A DNA stretch of 9,777 bases, taken from NCBI GenBank assembly GCA_002687335.1, contig NYZY01000043.1, positions 1 to 9,777 of the forward strand, given 5' to 3'. Below, in pieces: positions 6,780-9,777 of the stretch. Both the position numbers and the translations under genes were made by a program. The DNA comes from Chloroflexota bacterium (GTDB lineage Bacteria > Chloroflexota > Dehalococcoidia > UBA1151 > UBA1328). The notes under the pieces are model-generated. The model searched no databases and was not told the DNA's origin. It saw nothing but the letters and a program-made list of their open reading frames with translations. How positions within the stretch are numbered: the stretch's first letter is position 1; every line of letters starts with the position of its first letter.

Positions 6780-7622
6780 CTATATGTTGAGACTGTAGAA
6801 GCGTTTAGCAGTGTTGCCGAATATATCCGTTTGGACTGCTGGCAGTTGGGTAGATAGTATTTCTTTGGCGACATCAATGATTCGACTATATTCGCCCGCT
6901 AACGTGCATACGGGCCAGTCGGAGCCGACCATGAGCCGATCTGATCCAAACATTCCCAGAATATGGTGTACATAAGGTCTGATATCATCCAATGTCCAGT
7001 TTTGGTGGTCGGCTTCGGTAACCATCCCGGAGATTTTGCAGTGTATTCCGTTGATGCTGGCGACTTTACGCATGTCTGAGAGCCAAGGTTCGATGATAGC
7101 GTCAGCGATCATAGGCTTGGCTATGTGGTCAACAACTGCCTCTAAGTCAGGGACTAGGTCCATAACAACCGGTATGAATGGAAGGTTCACAGGTTTTGCC
7201 AGGAAGTCGAAGGTAAGGTTCCGCCTGGCCAGTTCTTTTAACCCGTTAATCGCTCCCGAGTTTACGATCCATCCAGGGTCTTTTTCCCCTTCCCAGATAT
7301 GTCGAACTCCTTTGAAGTAGGCGCTCTGCTGTAATTCATCCAGGGTGTTCCCAACTTTAGGATCTGTCAGATCAACCCATCCAACCACTCCTGCGATGAA
7401 ATCATGTTTATCCGCTAACTTCAGCAGCCATCTTGCTTCATCGGGTGAAGAAACTGCTTGCACGATGACGGTGTGGGTAACTGAAGATGACTTCAGTAGT
7501 GGTTTTAAATCTTCAGGGCCGTAATCAGTTGCCAAAGGACTGCCCTCAGGCATCCATGAGTAGTCGAATCGTTCGATTTCCCAAAAATGATGGTGACTGT
7601 CTACGATCGGGTGATTAGTCAA
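6780..7622 (-). CDS. COG3618-type lactonase / amidohydrolase (L-fucono- or L-rhamnono-lactonase-like)
   Basis: This 280-residue TIM-barrel hydrolase of the Amidohydrolase_2 family has the expected length. It carries the metal motif DSHHHFW (H10, H12), the family string GVRHIW with DPGW (105-118), DHIAKP (165-170), CKISGMVTEAD (195-205), the metal-binding Asp in GSDWPVC (D235), and a closing FGNTAKRFY (268-276). Characterised relatives open sugar 1,5- or 1,4-lactones to aldonic acids, or hydrolyse pyrone and muconolactone rings, in the cytoplasm. The substrate cannot be fixed here. The start is TTG at 7622-7620, chosen because it immediately precedes the conserved first strand and has AAGGG about 9 bases upstream. 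The beta-propeller gene lies 47 bp upstream on the same strand, so the two are probably cotranscribed from the promoter near 8446-8474. Neighbouring dehydrogenases would suit a lactone pathway, but that link is inference. Confidence 0.9.
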   Translation of the reverse strand: MTNHPIVDSHHHFWEIERFDYSWMPEGSPLATDYGPEDLKPLLKSSSVTHTVIVQAVSSPDEARWLLKLADKHDFIAGVVGWVDLTDPKVGNTLDELQQSAYFKGVRHIWEGEKDPGWIVNSGAINGLKELARRNLTFDFLAKPVNLPFIPVVMDLVPDLEAVVDHIAKPMIADAIIEPWLSDMRKVASINGIHCKISGMVTEADHQNWTLDDIRPYVHHILGMFGSDRLMVGSDWPVCTLAGEYSRIIDVAKEILSTQLPAVQTDIFGNTAKRFYSLNI

Positions 7623-7669
7623 GATGCGTGCCCTTAAAATCCAATATTTAGTGCCGGTATCTGGGTTAC

Positions 7670-8362
7670 CTATACGACGATCTTACCTATTTCAGGCTGC
7701 CCTTTAGTTGCTGTATTGTGCTTTCCTGCAAAATTTGCGTCGCCATACCAGAGTTCACCGTCCTTGATAGAAAGGCCGTGGATGTAAGCATCTTCAGGAT
7801 CCATCGTTATTCGGTCTTTTTCGCCTCCGGTGTCGACGTCATACTTTACGATGACGTTGTCGGTCGTGTGTGCGCACCAGATCCCATCTTCTACTCTGGC
7901 CAGTCCATGCAGCCTTGGTAGTTGCACATGAAATTTGTGAACTATCTTGTATTTGTCTGACGGGTCAACGAGAAAGATAGCGAGGGGATTGAAAGCGGTG
8001 ATCCATATTTTCCCATCGTCCCATTCGATTCCGTGAATGCCCCCACCATCCGGGGTGCGAAAACGATCTATTGCTTCTCCAGTCTGTAAATCTAGTTTAT
8101 AGACATACCCCAACCCAGTGTCGGTGGAGCGTTTGGGACGTGAGGCGGACTCTCCATTTGAAGCTGTCCACAAGAATCCACCACCGACCGTGATCCCTGA
8201 TCCATTGGCCGTCGGCGTGTAGATGACTCGTAATACTTCGCCAATTTCGTTTACGACGTAAACGTTGTCTGTTTTTTGGTCCATTACGAACAAGCCTTCG
8301 TCTGTCCATTGCAGCCCATTCGGCATTTCACAAGGCGGATTTATTTGTTTGATAGCTTTCAT
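7670..8362 (-). CDS. Five-repeat beta-propeller protein (SMP-30/YncE-like), function unknown
   Basis: The 230 residues are almost wholly made of WD/NHL-like strand repeats, each with a small turn then G-x-hydrophobic-W. These begin near 14 (PNGLQWTDEGLFVMD), 53 (GSGITVGGGFLWTASN), 107 (GGIHGIEWDDGKIWITA), 150 (RLHGLARVEDGIWCAH) and 193 (YIHGLSIKDGELWYGD). Blades end in a V-xx-x-D/N-xx-x-G strand. The C-terminal GKIVV appears to close the last blade. Three blades share an IHG/LHG triplet, which may line the central channel. There is no signal peptide, so it is probably cytoplasmic. Relatives include glutaminyl-cyclase-like, gluconolactonase-like and YncE proteins, but I see no diagnostic acidic metal site. 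The ATG at 8362-8360 has a good AGGGA at 8369-8373. It is first in a two-gene unit with the lactonase, so a role in binding or hydrolysing the same compound is plausible but unproved. Confidence 0.82.
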   Translation of the reverse strand: MKAIKQINPPCEMPNGLQWTDEGLFVMDQKTDNVYVVNEIGEVLRVIYTPTANGSGITVGGGFLWTASNGESASRPKRSTDTGLGYVYKLDLQTGEAIDRFRTPDGGGIHGIEWDDGKIWITAFNPLAIFLVDPSDKYKIVHKFHVQLPRLHGLARVEDGIWCAHTTDNVIVKYDVDTGGEKDRITMDPEDAYIHGLSIKDGELWYGDANFAGKHNTATKGQPEIGKIVV

Positions 8363-8445
8363 TTTGATTCCCTGTGTGTTGTAAGCGTGGGTTTTGAAGA
8401 TTATTTAGTGTGCTTAAGTTGCTGCACGTATAAAGACGTTACGCA

Positions 8446-8474
8446 ATAATCTTTGCCTATAGCGTAAGAGTCAA
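8446..8474 (-). promoter_or_regulatory. Candidate promoter of the propeller-lactonase operon
   Basis: On the minus strand TTGACT (8474-8469, 5 of 6) and GATTAT (8451-8446, 4 of 6) are 17 bp apart. The leader to the propeller ATG would be about 75-80 bases. The -35 box overlaps the first of two duplicated GTCAATAC boxes, so a repressor or activator may act here. Confidence 0.45.
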
Positions 8475-8508
8475 TACGGTCTTAGCTGCTGTATTTGTCA
8501 ATACAGGT
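8470..8508. repeat. Duplicated GTCAATAC(A)GGT boxes with a 7-bp dyad
   Basis: GTCAATACGGT (8470-8480) is repeated as GTCAATACAGGT (8497-8508), start points 27 bp apart. The second copy is also half of a perfect inverted repeat, CTGTATT-TGTC-AATACAG (8489-8506). The layout suits a transcription-factor operator next to the minus-strand promoter. There is no T-run, so it is not a terminator in either direction. Confidence 0.45.
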
Positions 8509-8691
8509 TACGAATTTGAATTATCAGGCTGACTCAAATCAGAGTTACAATTAGAAGAAGTGGTTGGATTGGCGATCGCTATTATTTTATTTTTTATACA
8601 TTTCCCGCCTTCCCAATGCCAACCCACTATGGAAAACAAACGCCTAAATGGGCAGCTTTTGTGTTGCACGTTTGGTTATGAATTATAGATG

Positions 8692-8696
8692 GAGGT
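8692..8696 (+). promoter_or_regulatory. Strong ribosome binding site GGAGG that sets the NYN start
   Basis: GGAGG at 8692-8696 lies five bases before the ATG at 8702. The frame also opens at an upstream ATG at 8648, but that codon lacks a comparable site and would add 18 residues unrelated to the NYN fold. This site therefore argues for 8702 as the true start. Confidence 0.8.
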
Positions 8697-8701
8697 TTGA
8701 T

Positions 8702-9712
8702 ATGCCCTCAAAGTCTTCTAAATCGTCAGTAGTGCGTGAAAATGATCGCGTGATGGTGTTCATAGACGGAAGTAACCTGTATCACGTTTTGACTCAGAGT
8801 TGCGGAAGACATGATCTCCAGTTCGACAAATTCGCTATGAAATTAGCAAACGGGCGAGATCTTAAAAGAACTTACTACTACAACATTCGTCAGGAATCCG
8901 ATACCAATCCTATTGTGGGTACGGAGCAACAGAAATTTCTTGATTCAATGTATGACACTCCGTACGTAGAAGTCCGACTTGGTATTTGGAAGCAGCGTGG
9001 TGAAATTATGGTGGAAAAAGGTGTAGACGTGATGTTGGCGACCGATCTTATAACCCATGCCTATAAAGACCATTATGACACTGCGATTGTTGTCAGTGGT
9101 GATGCGGACTTTTATCCCGCTTTGCAGGCGGTAAAAGATGTGGGGAAGCATATAGAAGTTGCGGCATTTGATATGAACATATCGGCAGAATCGGGCCGAG
9201 TTGCTGATGTGACAATCAAATTTAATAAGACGTATTTCACGGGACTTTGGATGACTCGCGCACAGGCTCGTTCTCGCGCTGCTGCATCGGCCAAACCAGA
9301 GGTTTCGGATGAAGCGGCCTCTCCAAATGGCGAGGATAAAGCTGCGACCAAAGCAGCAACAGTGCGACGTTCAGGTGGTCGTAGGACAACTACGTCAACT
9401 ACTAAAACTCGTCGATTGCCTACGTCTCGAACCCGAAAACCCTCAACTAGGCGGGCGACTTCTTCGGCTGATAACTCAGTTGAGGAAAACGGTTCAAAAA
9501 TGCGTCGGACACCTACACGTCGACGTGTGGGCGGAACGTCTTCGCAATCTGCAGGTAGGGCTGTTAATGGGCGGTCAACTCCCAGACCACCTGCTTTACG
9601 AAAAAATGTTGAGACTAAATCCGAGTCGCCTGAACCCGAAACTGCCAATAAAACAACCCCACGTCGTAGCTGGCGAGGTCGTTTAGGACTGACTGAGACG
9701 AAGGACGAATAG
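8702..9712 (+). CDS. NYN-domain (LabA/DUF88-like) putative ribonuclease with a basic disordered tail
   Basis: From the ATG at 8702 the product is 336 residues. The NYN (PIN-like) domain spans about 14-182: VMVFIDGSNLYH (D22, N25), a basic TYYYNIRQ strand, EKGVDVMLATDLI (D109, D115) and VVSGDADFYPAL (D134, D136). These acidic residues form the expected metal-binding pocket, so nuclease activity on RNA is the family-based guess. LabA-type relatives have also been linked to regulation rather than cleavage. After about residue 185 the chain becomes a low-complexity tail of some 150 residues rich in Arg, Thr, Ser, Pro and Lys, with clusters such as RRTTTSTTKTRR and MRRTPTRRR. It has almost no hydrophobic residues, apart from a short SWRGRLGL near the end. 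Such tails usually bind nucleic acid or ribosomes. GGAGG at 8692-8696 sets the start. The protein is cytoplasmic and its gene is the only plus-strand gene at this end of the window. Confidence 0.9.
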   Translation: MPSKSSKSSVVRENDRVMVFIDGSNLYHVLTQSCGRHDLQFDKFAMKLANGRDLKRTYYYNIRQESDTNPIVGTEQQKFLDSMYDTPYVEVRLGIWKQRGEIMVEKGVDVMLATDLITHAYKDHYDTAIVVSGDADFYPALQAVKDVGKHIEVAAFDMNISAESGRVADVTIKFNKTYFTGLWMTRAQARSRAAASAKPEVSDEAASPNGEDKAATKAATVRRSGGRRTTTSTTKTRRLPTSRTRKPSTRRATSSADNSVEENGSKMRRTPTRRRVGGTSSQSAGRAVNGRSTPRPPALRKNVETKSESPEPETANKTTPRRSWRGRLGLTETKDE

Positions 9713-9713
9713 T

Positions 9714-9735
9714 CGTTAACTTTAACGGTTATTTT
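9714..9735 (+). terminator. Possible weak intrinsic terminator after the NYN gene
   Basis: CGTTA (9714-9718) and TAACG (9723-9727) form a 5-bp stem with an ACTT loop two bases after the stop codon. A short interrupted T-run (TTATTTT, 9729-9735) follows. The stem is short and AT-containing, so termination would be weak at best. Confidence 0.35.
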
Positions 9736-9777
9736 GAATGACTAGAATTACCAGTCTGCATTAATAATTCTGTCAGA

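Larger units (their letters stand above)
8363..8701. other. 339-bp intergenic region between divergent genes
   Basis: No credible gene lies here on either strand. The left half holds the leader and candidate promoter of the propeller gene and the duplicated boxes. The right half has an AT-rich tract (8580-8600, with TATTAT and TATACA) that probably carries the promoter of the NYN gene, though no convincing -35/-10 pair was found. TGGTTGGATT (8561-8570) can pair imperfectly with AATGCCAACCCA (8615-8626) across the AT-rich tract. No tRNA, riboswitch or known RNA motif was recognised. Confidence 0.6.

Noticed and set aside
8572..8579. GCGATCGC octamer, identical to the core of the cyanobacterial HIP1 repeat
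   Set aside because: I noticed only one copy. Nothing else suggests a cyanobacterium, so this is best taken as chance.
8648..8701. An 18-residue N-terminal extension of the NYN protein from the upstream ATG
   Set aside because: The GGAGG at 8692-8696 is ideally placed for the ATG at 8702, and the extension has no relation to the NYN fold.
9112..9648. A 178-codon open frame on the minus strand opposite the NYN gene
   Set aside because: It lies antisense to the Arg/Thr/Ser-rich tail, whose codon bias keeps that frame open. It has no family motif or clear ribosome binding site.
1..9777. CRISPR array, transposon ends, prophage, toxin-antitoxin or defence island
   Set aside because: Reading both strands showed no regularly spaced repeats, transposase, integrase, small two-gene toxin module or known defence domain. 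The NYN protein alone is not enough to claim a defence system.

Overview
The window reads as an ordinary chromosomal stretch of a bacterium with intermediate GC content. It is densely coded, with eight genes on both strands, short spacers, occasional TTG starts and AGGAG-type ribosome binding sites. The mix of peripheral catabolic enzymes and transporters with a large repeat-containing membrane protein suggests a Chloroflexota lineage, possibly marine SAR202-like. That placement is inferred from gene content and remembered resemblance, not from a marker gene. There is no rRNA, tRNA, CRISPR array, transposase, phage gene or integrase.

Layout. At 1-411 (minus) lies the N-terminal half of a D-isomer-specific 2-hydroxyacid dehydrogenase, cut off by the window edge. 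A 174 bp divergent region with a TATAAT box separates it from a 14-helix MFS transporter of the DHA2 type (586-2064, TTG start). A classical SDR oxidoreductase (2117-2860) follows on the same strand. After a 108-111 bp spacer with short direct repeats comes a large membrane-anchored protein whose extracytoplasmic part contains a triplicated module (2972-4975). Its stop codon overlaps that of a convergent M28 zinc aminopeptidase-like gene (4972-5895, minus). A divergent region with a near-consensus sigma70-type promoter (TTCACA-17 bp-TATACT) leads into a protein of two fused ABM domains (6049-6744, plus).

Convergent to that gene is a minus-strand pair: a five-repeat beta-propeller protein (7670-8362) followed 47 bp downstream by a COG3618 lactonase/amidohydrolase (6780-7622). 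A 339 bp gene-free region with a minus-strand promoter and duplicated boxes separates this pair from an NYN/LabA-type putative nuclease with a long basic disordered tail (8702-9712, plus).

How the genes may work together. The hydroxyacid dehydrogenase, MFS transporter, SDR, lactonase-like hydrolase and ABM protein are all compatible with uptake and oxidation of a sugar-derived or other small organic acid or lactone. They sit in at least four transcription units, so a shared pathway is only a hypothesis. The propeller-lactonase pair is the best-supported operon. The NYN protein, the M28 peptidase and the triplicated membrane protein look functionally independent. I found no convincing new defence or mobile system. 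The most notable items are the triplicated membrane protein, the five-blade propeller linked to a lactonase, the fused ABM pair and the tailed NYN protein.
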